A DNA stretch of 64,000 nt, from assembly GCF_011601265.1 (NCBI RefSeq), contig NZ_JAAOLX010000001.1:620001-684000 (forward strand), read 5' to 3'. The position numbers and the translations under genes are program-made. Shown here one piece after another: positions 17,658 to 26,839 of this stretch. Positions within the stretch are counted from its first letter, which is position 1. Each line of letters starts with the position of its first letter. The DNA comes from Iodobacter violaceini (GTDB taxonomy: Bacteria; Pseudomonadota; Gammaproteobacteria; Burkholderiales; Chitinibacteraceae). Below the pieces are notes generated by a model that was not told the DNA's origin, did not search any database, and saw only the letters and a program-made list of their open reading frames with translations.

Positions 17658-19571
17658 TCAAATTTGTAATGGAATCAGCACATCCAGCCACTTAATTGCA
17701 GTCTGCCTTTGTTCCATCGTGCCGCGGTAAAGCAGCTGCTCCAGCGTCTGGCAGGCACTGTGTATGTCCTGCTGCTCCAGATGCTCCACCACTAACTGTA
17801 AAACCGGGTCTTCGGTCTGGAAAAAGGATAAATCCAGACCAGTGATCTCTGGCAGCCTGACTTCAAGCGAAGATAAGGGATCAGGCATTTCTACAGAAAA
17901 ATCGATCTGCTCCGGCACACTGAGCCAGGGGTCTTGTTTATACTCAACCAGCTCACCGGTTGCAAAATCCACATGTTCAACTTTGCTTTCAGGCACTGCA
18001 AAGCTCATGCCTTCCTGGGCAAACATCAGCGGACTGGCTGTTTCATCAAGAGACAAATAAAGCGGGTTATCCGGATCTAAAGCCCTGCCCATGCCCTGCA
18101 CTTGCTGCCACAGCCCATCGCTGGAAAACTGCAAGCGAAAGCCAACGGCCCTGTTTTGAAACTCCTGACGCATACCCTGAGTCACATACACATCAAACAG
18201 CATCATCCATAAAGCTAAGGAGCTTGGGTACTGCTCAATCTCACTTTTCAACAGATTAACGGCCTGCGTGACCAAGCCGTGATCCAGCAACATCTGCGCT
18301 TCTTCTGATACATTTTTGGGCTGCACCACATCAACATCATCCCGGCTCCAGTCTGATGCGGCCTGAGAAAAATTGCTCATCGCCCCCATCAGCAGGCTTC
18401 GGTCTGGCACTGCGTCCATAAACCGCTCACTCAGCGGTACGCCCCCAGCCCCAGAGCTGTATGCATTCTGCCCCAGCGGAAAAATATCCATATCGGCCTG
18501 CGCAATCCGGCGCTGCCGCTGCATTAAATAAATGGGGGGAATAAACAATAAGAGCAGCAGCCACCAGGCGCTTGGCCAGCTGAAGCGATTAATTCCGGAG
18601 AAAACAGGGGTGTTATCACTGGGTATTTCTGTTTGAGATCTGCCCTGGACTGCGGCTAATTGTTTTTCCAGCTGGCTGATCTGATATTTAAACTGCAATA
18701 GCTGTGCGGCCTGATCATCGCTCTCCAAAAGCTGCAGGCGCTCCCGGGCACGCAAGTTTTCATCCGGGCTTAGAGGTGCTTTTGTCTGGCTGGATAAAAG
18801 CGACCCGGATAAACGCAGCTGAAAGCCGCCCTGCGCAAGGCGGGGCAAATAAGGCGCAGTAATTTGTAAAGACTCTTTGGCAGGTGCAAGCAATTGCGCT
18901 TCTGGCTCTGGCGGCCTCTCTTCGCTGACGGCCACATTTGGGAGTAAACGCTTGCGGTCAGGCAGTCTCACATCGGTATTCAGCGGCAAGCGGGCGTAAG
19001 TATTTTGGGCCAGATCCGGGTTTAAGCGGTAAATCTCATCCACCATCCGTGCCCTGCTGGCCCTGTCCTGTGGAAAATAAGCGCGGGCAATCCGCTCTAC
19101 TGAATCGCCCTCCTGGCTTTGCCAGACCCCTGACAAGGCAGGCAAATTACGGCGGGGCGCAGGAGCAAGCGGCGCTAAATCAGCACTTTGCTTGCCCCGG
19201 TATTCACGCGGGTCGAGTAAAACATTGTAATCACGCTGAAAACTGGCACTTTTTTCACTGGGACAGCGCAAACGAATCGAGAAACTAAGCAGAGGCTCCT
19301 GCAAAGCCTCATCGCCTCTCAAGGTAAGCACACCGCCATTTTCATTCGATTCAAACGATAAGCGGGCACTAAAATGCGGAGTACCCGCTTCGTGAACAGG
19401 CAACAGCCGAAAGCAATGAGTGCCCAGCTCCTCACTTTCACTGGCAATAATATTAATCCGGGCATTAAAGCGTTCACCCAACGCAGATCTAAGCTGAATA
19501 TCGCCCAGAACTGCAGCATACGCGGGATGAACAAGTAAACTTGAACAAATTAAAAATTGAATAAGTCGCAT
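17658..19571 (-). CDS. FimV-like pilus-associated protein
   Basis: A 637-residue protein resembling FimV/HubP. Signal peptide (1-19, ending PAYA), the FimV N-terminal domain (AVLGDIQLRSALGERFNARI, about 20-120), a LysM-like peptidoglycan-binding region (GDSVERIARAYFPQDRASRA, about 155-205), a coiled-coil/Q-rich stretch (about 285-310), one membrane helix (about 325-343, WWLLLLLFIPPIYLM) and a cytoplasmic tail. The tail holds TPR-like helices (EEAQMLLDHGLVTQAVNLLK) and a conserved-looking C-terminal module. FimV proteins assemble polar type IV pili and recruit signalling proteins. It lies 8 bases after pilU, so it is read as the third gene of a twitching operon. It is shorter than Pseudomonas FimV. 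Confidence 0.82.
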   Translation of the reverse strand: MRLIQFLICSSLLVHPAYAAVLGDIQLRSALGERFNARINIIASESEELGTHCFRLLPVHEAGTPHFSARLSFESNENGGVLTLRGDEALQEPLLSFSIRLRCPSEKSASFQRDYNVLLDPREYRGKQSADLAPLAPAPRRNLPALSGVWQSQEGDSVERIARAYFPQDRASRARMVDEIYRLNPDLAQNTYARLPLNTDVRLPDRKRLLPNVAVSEERPPEPEAQLLAPAKESLQITAPYLPRLAQGGFQLRLSGSLLSSQTKAPLSPDENLRARERLQLLESDDQAAQLLQFKYQISQLEKQLAAVQGRSQTEIPSDNTPVFSGINRFSWPSAWWLLLLLFIPPIYLMQRQRRIAQADMDIFPLGQNAYSSGAGGVPLSERFMDAVPDRSLLMGAMSNFSQAASDWSRDDVDVVQPKNVSEEAQMLLDHGLVTQAVNLLKSEIEQYPSSLALWMMLFDVYVTQGMRQEFQNRAVGFRLQFSSDGLWQQVQGMGRALDPDNPLYLSLDETASPLMFAQEGMSFAVPESKVEHVDFATGELVEYKQDPWLSVPEQIDFSVEMPDPLSSLEVRLPEITGLDLSFFQTEDPVLQLVVEHLEQQDIHSACQTLEQLLYRGTMEQRQTAIKWLDVLIPLQI

Positions 19572-19579
19572 AAGCAGGT

Positions 19580-20716
19580 TTAAACAATATCAAGATGATC
19601 AAGGCCAGAAAGAATATCAGTGTGTTTAGCCTCAGAACCTTGCAGCTTAATACTTAAGCGCAAATCATTCACCGAATCAGCATTTCGCAAGGCATCTTCG
19701 TAAGTGATTTTTCCGGCTTCATAATGATCAAACAGGGCCTGATCAAAAGTTTGCATCCCAAGCTCGCGCGATTTTTTCATGATTTCTTTGATTTCGTGAA
19801 CTTCACCTTTAAAAATCAATTCTGAAATCAAGGGGCTGTTCAGCATCACTTCTACAGCGGCCACGCGGCCTTTGCCGGTACGGTGCGGTACCAGGCGCTG
19901 CGATACAAATGAGCGCAAGTTTAAAGACAAATCCATCAGCAGCTGCTGACGGCGCTCTTCAGGGAAAAAGTTAATAATCCGGTCCAGCGCCTGGTTGGCC
20001 GAGTTAGCATGCAAGGTAGCCATGCAAAGATGGCCGGTTTCAGCAAAAGCAATGGCGTAATCCATTGTTTCGCGATCACGAATCTCACCAATCAGAATCA
20101 CATCTGGAGCTTGGCGCAAGGTGTTTTTAAGCGCAGCCTGCCAGGAATCAGTATCAACGCCCACTTCACGCTGGGTCACAATACAGTTTTTATGTGCATG
20201 CACATATTCAATCGGATCTTCAATGGTAATGATGTGATCATAACCATGCTCATTGCGATGGCCAATCATGGCCGCGAGCGAAGTCGATTTACCCGATCCC
20301 GTACCGCCCACAAAAATCACCAGCCCGCGTTTAGCCATGGCGATATCGCGCAGCACCGGCGGCAAGCCTAAATCGTCAAGGGAAGGGATTTCAGAATTAA
20401 TAGTACGCAGCACCATGCCCACATGGCCTTGCTGCATAAAAGCATTCACCCGGAAGCGGCCAAGCTGGCCGGGGCTGATAGCAAAGTTACATTCTTTGCT
20501 CGCTTCAAAATCTTCAGCCTGGCGATCATTCATAATCGCCCGTGCTAATTCTTTGCTGTGCTGAGCCGTTAAAATCTGATTGGAAACAGGCGTTACTTTC
20601 CCATCAATCTTCATCGCAGGCGGAAACTCAGAAGTAATAAATAAATCTGAAGCGCCTTTGCCACGCATATGCCGCAAAAGATCATGCATAAATTTTGCGG
20701 CCTGTTCTTTTTCCAT
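19580..20716 (-). CDS. pilU: Type IV pilus retraction ATPase, PilU
   Basis: A 378-residue hexameric ATPase of the PilT/PilU group. Walker A G-G-T-G-S-G-K-S-T is at about residue 134, Walker B is DVILIGEIRD near residue 200, and His/Arg-finger segments (TGHLCMATLHANSA) follow. The longer C-terminal tail and the GKGASDLFI opening mark PilU instead of PilT. It assists PilT-driven pilus retraction under load. It follows pilT after a 224-base gap and precedes the fimV-like gene closely. Confidence 0.93.
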   Translation of the reverse strand: MEKEQAAKFMHDLLRHMRGKGASDLFITSEFPPAMKIDGKVTPVSNQILTAQHSKELARAIMNDRQAEDFEASKECNFAISPGQLGRFRVNAFMQQGHVGMVLRTINSEIPSLDDLGLPPVLRDIAMAKRGLVIFVGGTGSGKSTSLAAMIGHRNEHGYDHIITIEDPIEYVHAHKNCIVTQREVGVDTDSWQAALKNTLRQAPDVILIGEIRDRETMDYAIAFAETGHLCMATLHANSANQALDRIINFFPEERRQQLLMDLSLNLRSFVSQRLVPHRTGKGRVAAVEVMLNSPLISELIFKGEVHEIKEIMKKSRELGMQTFDQALFDHYEAGKITYEDALRNADSVNDLRLSIKLQGSEAKHTDILSGLDHLDIV

Positions 20717-20940
20717 TTTTCTTTTTCCGCTATGCGTTAACCAAAAGGCGTGAAGTCATTATTATTAAACCAGCAGTATCTTACTTGATTAATAAGTAAT
20801 GTGATTAAAAAAATCTGCCAAACGCTTCAAGAATCACATTTCAGCCAATTGCTTAACAGGTTTATGACTAAAAAAACAAGGCAATCATGATTTAAGTAAA
20901 TACCACGCTTATACCACCATTGCCTCTGATCTGAATTAAA

Positions 20941-21981
20941 TCAGCCACGGAAATTATCAGGAATCGCCGCTTTCATTCTTGCCTCAGGTAAAGAAATAAT
21001 GTTGCGCTGCAATAAACCCTGCAGGCACTGATCCAGTGTTTGCATACCAAATTGCGATCCGGTTTGAATCGCCGAATACATTTGCGCAATTTTATTTTCA
21101 CGAATCAGGTTACGAATCGCCGGAATCCCAATCATTACTTCATGCGCAGCCACACGCCCGCCTTCTTTCTTTTTAAGCAGGGTTTGTGAAATAACCGCAC
21201 GTAATGATTCGGACAACATCGAGCGCACCATTTCTTTTTCTGCGGCCGGGAATACGTCAACCACCCGGTCGATTGTTTTAGCGGCAGAAGACGTATGCAA
21301 GGTACCAAACACCAAATGCCCCGTTTCAGCAGCCGTCAGTGCCAGACGAATGGTTTCCAGATCGCGCATTTCCCCAACCAGAATCACATCCGGGTCTTCA
21401 CGCAAAGCAGAGCGCAAAGCGTTAGAGAAGCTCATGGTATGCGGCCCCACTTCGCGCTGGTTAATCAGGCATTTTTGCGAGGTATGAACAAACTCGATCG
21501 GGTCTTCAACCGTTAAAATATGGCCATATTCATTGGCATTGATATAGTTAATCATCGCCGCCAGGGTAGTTGATTTACCCGATCCCGTCGGCCCGGTCAC
21601 CAGTACGAGGCCCCGTGGTGTTTCGGCAATTTCCTGGAAAATACGCGGGCAGCCCAGCTCTTCCAGAGTTTTGATATCTGATGGAATCACCCGGAAAACG
21701 GCACTTGCCCCGCGATTTTGCACAAAGGCATTCACCCGAAAACGCGCTAAACGCGGTATTTCAAAAGAAAAATCGCATTCCAGGGTATCTTCGTAAATCT
21801 TACGCTGGCCGTCGTTCATGATGTCGTACACCATATCGTGCACGTCTTTATGCGAGAGAGCGGGCGTATTAATCCGGCGAATATCCCCGTCTACCCGAAT
21901 CATCGGAGGTAAACCAGAGGAGAGATGTAAGTCAGACGCCTTATTCTTTACGGTAAAAGCTAATAATTCTGAGATTTCCAT
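20941..21981 (-). CDS. pilT: Type IV pilus twitching motility ATPase PilT
   Basis: A 346-residue retraction motor. Walker A GPTGSGKSTTLAAMI near residue 130, Asp box, Walker B DVILVGEMRD, His box TGHLVFGTLHTSSAAKTIDR, and the PilT-specific AIRNLIRE motif near residue 285 are all intact. The protein depolymerises the type IV pilus at the inner membrane, powering twitching and DNA uptake. It is divergent from yggS, with 275 bases between the genes. The 224-base space before pilU may hold a second promoter. Confidence 0.97.
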   Translation of the reverse strand: MEISELLAFTVKNKASDLHLSSGLPPMIRVDGDIRRINTPALSHKDVHDMVYDIMNDGQRKIYEDTLECDFSFEIPRLARFRVNAFVQNRGASAVFRVIPSDIKTLEELGCPRIFQEIAETPRGLVLVTGPTGSGKSTTLAAMINYINANEYGHILTVEDPIEFVHTSQKCLINQREVGPHTMSFSNALRSALREDPDVILVGEMRDLETIRLALTAAETGHLVFGTLHTSSAAKTIDRVVDVFPAAEKEMVRSMLSESLRAVISQTLLKKKEGGRVAAHEVMIGIPAIRNLIRENKIAQMYSAIQTGSQFGMQTLDQCLQGLLQRNIISLPEARMKAAIPDNFRG

Positions 21982-22256
21982 TGTTTAATCCTGTCCGCAT
22001 AATAGGTTTTCGCGTAATAATGCCCAAGCAGCCTGTCGGACTGAAGACTGCTCTACTGCAGAAAAGCACGTTTTGGCCATATCTAGAGAATTTTTAAATT
22101 TAAGAAGCCCGGCTTCAAAAATCCTCTACATATCACCCGAACCAACAATGTCCTCTTTTATGAACACTCATAAAGAAGACCTGCTGACAAAACAGAAGAT
22201 TAAACCTGTTCAAGCCCCGTCTTATGCAGAGCACACACAAGAGTTGATAACCCATT

Positions 22257-22967
22257 ATGGCAACGATATTTACAGCATGGCAAGGTGTGCAAGAGCGCAT
22301 TGCAAAAGCCGCCGCCGCCAGTCAGAGACAAAGCAGCTCGATCAGCTTACTGGCCGTGAGTAAGACATTCCCTGGTGATGCCATCAGATCGCTGTATTCA
22401 TGTGGACAGCGCGCCTTTGGCGAAAATTATGTTCAAGAATTAATAGATAAACATGCAGCTTTAAGCGATTGTAATGAAATTATCTGGCACTTTATCGGCC
22501 CCTTACAGAGCAATAAAACCCGATCTGTGGCAGAGTTGGCAGATTGGGTGCACTCTGTCGATCGTTTCAAAATTGCTGAGCGGCTTTCTGCACAGCGTCC
22601 GGAACATTTGCCCGATTTAAATGTCTGCATTCAGGTCAATGTATCGGGTGAAGCTTCTAAATCTGGTATTACGCCTGATGAATGCATGGCATTGGCGACA
22701 AAAATCTGTCAATTACCTCGTATAAAATTACGGGGTTTAATGTGTATTCCCGAACCTACACAAGACTTAACGCAGCTGGCAAAGCAGTTTACTCTTCTGC
22801 GAAATTTACAAAATCAGCTAATCACCGCAGGCATGAACACAGATACTTTATCGATGGGAATGTCCGGTGATTTAGAAACCGCCATTAGCGAGGGTTCTAC
22901 CCTCGTGCGGGTAGGGACCGCATTATTCGGCGCCCGCAGCTATCCGGATAATTCATCATTACTTTAG
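22257..22967 (+). CDS. yggS: YggS/PLPBP pyridoxal-phosphate homeostasis protein
   Basis: A 236-residue TIM-barrel PLP-binding protein. The PLP-lysine lies in LLAVSKTFPGDAIRSL near residue 37, followed by FGENYVQELIDK, HFIGPLQSNK and the phosphate-binding end LSMGMSGDLETAISEGST. YggS buffers pyridoxal phosphate and lacks known enzymatic activity. It is the first gene of a yggS-proC-yggT unit, divergent from pilT, an order common in beta- and gammaproteobacteria. The ATG at 22257 has no strong ribosome site. Confidence 0.93.
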   Translation: MATIFTAWQGVQERIAKAAAASQRQSSSISLLAVSKTFPGDAIRSLYSCGQRAFGENYVQELIDKHAALSDCNEIIWHFIGPLQSNKTRSVAELADWVHSVDRFKIAERLSAQRPEHLPDLNVCIQVNVSGEASKSGITPDECMALATKICQLPRIKLRGLMCIPEPTQDLTQLAKQFTLLRNLQNQLITAGMNTDTLSMGMSGDLETAISEGSTLVRVGTALFGARSYPDNSSLL

Positions 22968-23069
22968 TGTCTGATCTGCCTGAGTGCCGTATTTATATCT
23001 GCCCTCAGGCATCCAGCCAAACAGACCAGGTAATGCATGATTTTTTGGGCCAACCAGTGTAAGGAATTT

Positions 23070-23888
23070 ATGAAAATCACTTTTATCGGTGGCGGAAACA
23101 TGGCCATCGCGATGATAGGCGGCATGATCAGACAGGGCTTTACAGCCGCTCAGATTCATGTGGTTGAACCTGATGCACTCAAGCGGGAACAGCTAAGTGC
23201 CGATTTTGGCGTGAGCTGCAGCGATCCGGAAACGGCGCTTCCTCAAAGCGAGGCCATTTTATTCGCAGTAAAACCACAGCAATTACAAGCTGTTGCCAAA
23301 TCTTTACGACAGCAAATCAATGGTGCGCTCGTTATTTCCATTGCCGCAGGTATCAGGGTAGAAACCCTTTCGCAGTGGCTGGATGCATATCCGCGCATTG
23401 TACGAGTCATGCCTAATACCCCGGCACTGGTTCAGGAAGGGATGTCCGGGGCCTATGCCACCAGCGAAGTGAATGCTGCAGACCGGGAATTAACCGGGCG
23501 CATGCTGGCTGCCATTGGCGAAATGGTCTGGGTAGAAAAAGAAAGTGATATCGATGGAATCACGGCGATTTCGGGCTCTGGCCCCGCCTATGTATTCTAT
23601 TTTATGGAAGCCTTACAAGCGGCAGCCCGCGCTCAGGGCTTTGGCCCGGAAATTGCCCGTAAGCTGGCCTACCAGACCTTTGCAGGAGCCGTAAAACTCG
23701 CGCTGCAAAGCGAGGACGACGCCGCTACCTTAAGGCAAAAAGTGACCTCAAAAGGCGGTACCACCGAGCGGGCCATTAATGCACTTGAAACCAGCCAGGT
23801 ACGCACAACCATTATTGCAGCAGCTTCTGCCGCGGCTGCCCGCTCCCGCGAGTTGGGGGAAGAATCCACACGCAGTCTTGAAGTCTGA
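23070..23888 (+). CDS. proC: Pyrroline-5-carboxylate reductase
   Basis: A 272-residue enzyme catalysing the last step of proline synthesis with NAD(P)H. The Rossmann motif F-I-G-G-G-N-M-A near residue 5, the mid-protein VRVMPNTPALV loop, the substrate block AISGSGPAYVFYFMEAL and the C-terminal VTSKGGTTERAI are all typical. The ATG at 23070, with AAGGAA just ahead, replaces a longer frame starting 33 bases upstream. It lies 102 bases after yggS and 9 before the YggT gene. Confidence 0.96.
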   Translation: MKITFIGGGNMAIAMIGGMIRQGFTAAQIHVVEPDALKREQLSADFGVSCSDPETALPQSEAILFAVKPQQLQAVAKSLRQQINGALVISIAAGIRVETLSQWLDAYPRIVRVMPNTPALVQEGMSGAYATSEVNAADRELTGRMLAAIGEMVWVEKESDIDGITAISGSGPAYVFYFMEALQAAARAQGFGPEIARKLAYQTFAGAVKLALQSEDDAATLRQKVTSKGGTTERAINALETSQVRTTIIAAASAAAARSRELGEESTRSLEV

Positions 23889-23897
23889 GGATTTACA

Positions 23898-24491
23898 ATG
23901 CTTGCAAACACATTCAATTTTTTAATTCGTAATTTATCAGAATTTTTTATTCTGCTTTTGCTGGCCCGATTTTTCTTGCAGGCCGCAAGGATTCCATTCA
24001 AGCACCCGCTGACTCAGTTTGTTTTATCGCTGACCAACTGGGCCGTCATCCCTGTCAGGCGTATCCTGCCGCCCTTTCGCGGACTGGATAGCGCCAGCCT
24101 GATGCTCTCCTGGCTGGTGGCCCTGCTGATGCATGCCGTCTTACTGGCCTTATCTCCATGGCCTTTTGACTTTACAGCGCCGTTTTCACTGTTTTCACTG
24201 GCACTTGCAGCCCTGCTTGAAATCTGCAAGATGTCTTTATATCTGCTGTTTGCGACAGTGATCGGCCAGGCACTGATGTCCTGGCTTGCGCCGTATAACC
24301 CACTGATGCCGATTCTTACCGCGCTGACAGCACCTTTTCTGCGCCCCTTACACCGCTTTATCCCACCTATTGGGGGTGTGGATATCACGCCTCTGGTGCT
24401 GATTCTGGCCATTCAGCTGGTGCTGAATGTCATTGTGCCCAGCTTAGAGCAGATTATTTTGCAAGGCGTCAGCATGATTATGCTGAAGTAA
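23898..24491 (+). CDS. YggT family inner-membrane protein
   Basis: A 197-residue membrane protein with two copies of the YggT unit: hydrophobic hairpins at about residues 10-90 and 105-190, each containing an F-x-x-P-L-x-x-F/R-F pattern (FKHPLTQFVLSL; FLRPLHRFIPP). The function is not established; the family is often encoded with proC and yggS, as here. It ends at a strong bidirectional terminator. Confidence 0.85.
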   Translation: MLANTFNFLIRNLSEFFILLLLARFFLQAARIPFKHPLTQFVLSLTNWAVIPVRRILPPFRGLDSASLMLSWLVALLMHAVLLALSPWPFDFTAPFSLFSLALAALLEICKMSLYLLFATVIGQALMSWLAPYNPLMPILTALTAPFLRPLHRFIPPIGGVDITPLVLILAIQLVLNVIVPSLEQIILQGVSMIMLK

Positions 24492-24530
24492 AAAAAATCG
24501 CCGCAGGCAGCTGCCCGCGGCGATTTTTTA
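24491..24530. terminator. Bidirectional terminator between yggT and fxsA
   Basis: AAAAAATCGCCGC (24492-24504) pairs with GCGGCGATTTTTT (24517-24529). The inner GGCAGCTGCC is itself palindromic and extends the hairpin. It serves the convergent yggT and fxsA genes. Confidence 0.9.
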
Positions 24531-24544
24531 ATTAAAGTATTAAA

Positions 24545-24982
24545 TTAACCTTGTAAACGATCCACATCGGGCTTTACCTGGCGATATTCACCATCGATTA
24601 CATCACCCGCGGCACCTTGCGAAGAATATGTGCCCGCTGCCGGGGAAGCCGTATTTTTTCCTGCCAGTTTGCCCCAAGGCAACAGCAAAACCAGTGCGGC
24701 CACATCGCCCAAAATACCGGGCAGTAATAATAAAACGGCAGCAATGTAATACCGGGCCACTGCAAACAAGCTGTGCACCGACAAGCGGCCAGAGCGTAAG
24801 TCGCCAAATAAAGCCGCCCCCACCGCTAATTTATGATGGCGCAGCATCAGCAGGCCACCAAAAAAAGCCGCAATCAGCCACAGCACGACCCAAAAAGTAC
24901 CAATGGCTTTTGCCAGTAAAACAATCGTGATAATTTCAGCAATCGGGTACGCCACAAAAAGTAATAACAGCAGGTAAGGCAT
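24545..24982 (-). CDS. fxsA: FxsA family membrane protein
   Basis: A 145-residue FxsA-type inner-membrane protein. It starts MPYLLLLLFVAYPIAEIITI, with helices at about residues 3-22, 27-47 and 75-100 and a short polar C-tail. In E. coli, overproduced FxsA relieves phage T7 exclusion by the F plasmid; its native role is unknown. GGAG lies five bases before the ATG at 24982. That ATG and the cutA ATG on the other strand share the palindrome CATG (24980-24983), so each gene's ribosome site lies inside the other's coding region. Confidence 0.88.
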   Translation of the reverse strand: MPYLLLLLFVAYPIAEIITIVLLAKAIGTFWVVLWLIAAFFGGLLMLRHHKLAVGAALFGDLRSGRLSVHSLFAVARYYIAAVLLLLPGILGDVAALVLLLPWGKLAGKNTASPAAGTYSSQGAAGDVIDGEYRQVKPDVDRLQG

Positions 24983-25310
24983 GACAACTCCAGAAAATAT
25001 TTTGATCGTCCTGTGCAATTGCCCGGACGAGGATGTAGCAAATCGTTTAGCCACCGGCCTGGTAACAGCCCGTTTGGCCGCCTGTGTGAACCAATTGGCG
25101 CCAGTACAATCTACATACCGATGGAATGAAAGAATCGAAATCGCCCAGGAAGTTCCCCTGCTGATTAAAACGACCCAAACCGCTTATCCGGTTTTAGAGG
25201 CCTGGCTGCAGGAAAATCACCCCTATGAAGTCGTCGAAATTATCGCCCTGAGCGCTGTAGCGGGATTACCCGCCTATCTGAACTGGCTTAGTAAAGAGGT
25301 ACAGGCATGA
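24981..25310 (+). CDS. cutA: CutA divalent-cation tolerance protein
   Basis: A 109-residue CutA, a trimeric PII-like protein linked to copper/divalent-cation tolerance. The LVTARLAACVNQLAPVQSTY segment, with its conserved cysteine, and the C-terminal HPYEVVEIIAL block are characteristic. Length matches the family, fixing the ATG at 24981, with AGGTAAGG ahead. Its stop overlaps the dsbD start by four bases (ATGA), so the two are translated together. Confidence 0.95.
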   Translation: MTTPENILIVLCNCPDEDVANRLATGLVTARLAACVNQLAPVQSTYRWNERIEIAQEVPLLIKTTQTAYPVLEAWLQENHPYEVVEIIALSAVAGLPAYLNWLSKEVQA

Positions 25311-26839
25311 TGCTGCGTATTATTTTATTTTTCCTTGCCCTAATAGGCACGGCCCATGCTGAAAATGATTTACTTGCTCCTGAAAAAGCGTTTCAGGCTT
25401 ACATGGTACAGATTGATGACCATACTCTGGAAGCGCGTTTTAAAGTGGCACCGGGTTATTATCTCTACCGTGACCGGATTACTTTTAAAGCGGATCAGAG
25501 TATCCAGCCCCAGCTGCCTGCAGGTACGGAAAAAAATGATCCCAGCTTTGGCAAAGTACAGGTTTACAAGCACGACACTTCAGTACAGATCAAATCCAGC
25601 ACCCCATTCCCCATAAATGCGGCCATTACTGCAAAATTCCAAGGCTGTGCCGAAGTGGGCGTTTGCTACCCGCCTCAGACACAGATTCTAAAACCAGGTG
25701 AGCCGCCAAAAGATGCGCTGGATCAGCTGTTTGGTAAAAGTACGGCTCCTGCTGAAATCGGCCCCGGCGGGGCCGATGTTTATTTCAGCGGCGGATTTCT
25801 TGCCACACTAAGCGTGTTTTTTCTGGCAGGCATTGCACTTGCCCTTACCTCGTGTATGTACCCCCTGATCCCTATCGTATCCGGCATCGTGCTGGGCAAT
25901 GGCCAGCAAGGCAAAATGCGCGCCCTGGCGCTGACGTTTACCTATGTGCAAGGCCTGGCTCTGAGCTACACACTCATCGGGATTGCGGCAGCGGCAACAG
26001 GCACTCTACTTGTTGTAGCCTTACAACAACCTTTTGTTATTGCTCTTTTCGCCCTGTTTTTTGTTCTTATGGCGCTGGCAATGTTTGGCTTATTTGACCT
26101 GCAATTATCCGGCAGCATTCAAAGTAAAATGAATGAATGGTCAAACCGCTTACCAGGAGGCCAATTTACTTCGGTGTTTGCCATGGGGGCCCTCTCCGCA
26201 CTAATTGTTGGCCCCTGCATCGCCCCGCCCTTAGCTGCAGCGCTGGCTTATCTGGGGCAAACCGGCGATTTACTGCTGGGCGGCAGTGCACTTTATATGC
26301 TGGCACTGGGCCTTGGCCTGCCTCTGCTCGCGATTGGTGCTTTCGGCGGCAGCATTCTGCCAAAGCTCTCCGGCCGCATCATGCGCGGAGTAAAAATTGT
26401 ATTCGGTGTATTACTTATGGCAATGGCCGTTTGGGTTGCAAGACCCTTATGGGAAAAATCAGGAACAGAAAACGGCCCGCACTTTGCCACAATTAAATCA
26501 GAACAGGAATTAGACCAGGCAATTAATCAGGCTAATGGCAAAATGGTAATGCTCGATTTTTATGCTGATTGGTGTATTGCCTGCAAAGAATTTGAACGCG
26601 ATACACTCAGCGATCCGGATATTCAAAAAACCTTAGCAGGTATGGTTTTACTCAGGGCCGATGTTACACAAAACAATGCAGCAGATCAGGCGCTGTTAAA
26701 GCGATTCAGGCTGTTTGGGCCCCCCGCAATTTTATTTACGGGAAGTAATGGCCATTTTCTGAATGAGCGCGTGATTGGCTATCAAAATCCGGCTGCCTTT
26801 AAAGCCACTTTAGAACGGCTTCAACAGGAAAAACAATGA
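25307..26839 (+). CDS. dsbD: Thiol:disulfide interchange protein DsbD
   Basis: A 510-residue inner-membrane protein that carries electrons from cytoplasmic thioredoxin to the periplasm. Signal peptide (1-18); N-terminal domain with cysteines in G-C-A-E-V-G-V-C-Y-P; eight-helix core with redox cysteines in L-T-S-C-M-Y-P and G-P-C-I-A-P-P; C-terminal thioredoxin domain with W-C-I-A-C-K. All six electron-transfer cysteines are present although the protein is somewhat shorter than E. coli DsbD. It overlaps cutA and the next gene by ATGA joints. Confidence 0.96.
   Translation: MMLRIILFFLALIGTAHAENDLLAPEKAFQAYMVQIDDHTLEARFKVAPGYYLYRDRITFKADQSIQPQLPAGTEKNDPSFGKVQVYKHDTSVQIKSSTPFPINAAITAKFQGCAEVGVCYPPQTQILKPGEPPKDALDQLFGKSTAPAEIGPGGADVYFSGGFLATLSVFFLAGIALALTSCMYPLIPIVSGIVLGNGQQGKMRALALTFTYVQGLALSYTLIGIAAAATGTLLVVALQQPFVIALFALFFVLMALAMFGLFDLQLSGSIQSKMNEWSNRLPGGQFTSVFAMGALSALIVGPCIAPPLAAALAYLGQTGDLLLGGSALYMLALGLGLPLLAIGAFGGSILPKLSGRIMRGVKIVFGVLLMAMAVWVARPLWEKSGTENGPHFATIKSEQELDQAINQANGKMVMLDFYADWCIACKEFERDTLSDPDIQKTLAGMVLLRADVTQNNAADQALLKRFRLFGPPAILFTGSNGHFLNERVIGYQNPAAFKATLERLQQEKQ

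Noticed and set aside
22073-22363. Plus-strand 96-codon frame upstream of and overlapping yggS
   Set aside because: No resemblance to any family and it runs into yggS in another frame; the region is the divergent pilT-yggS spacer.
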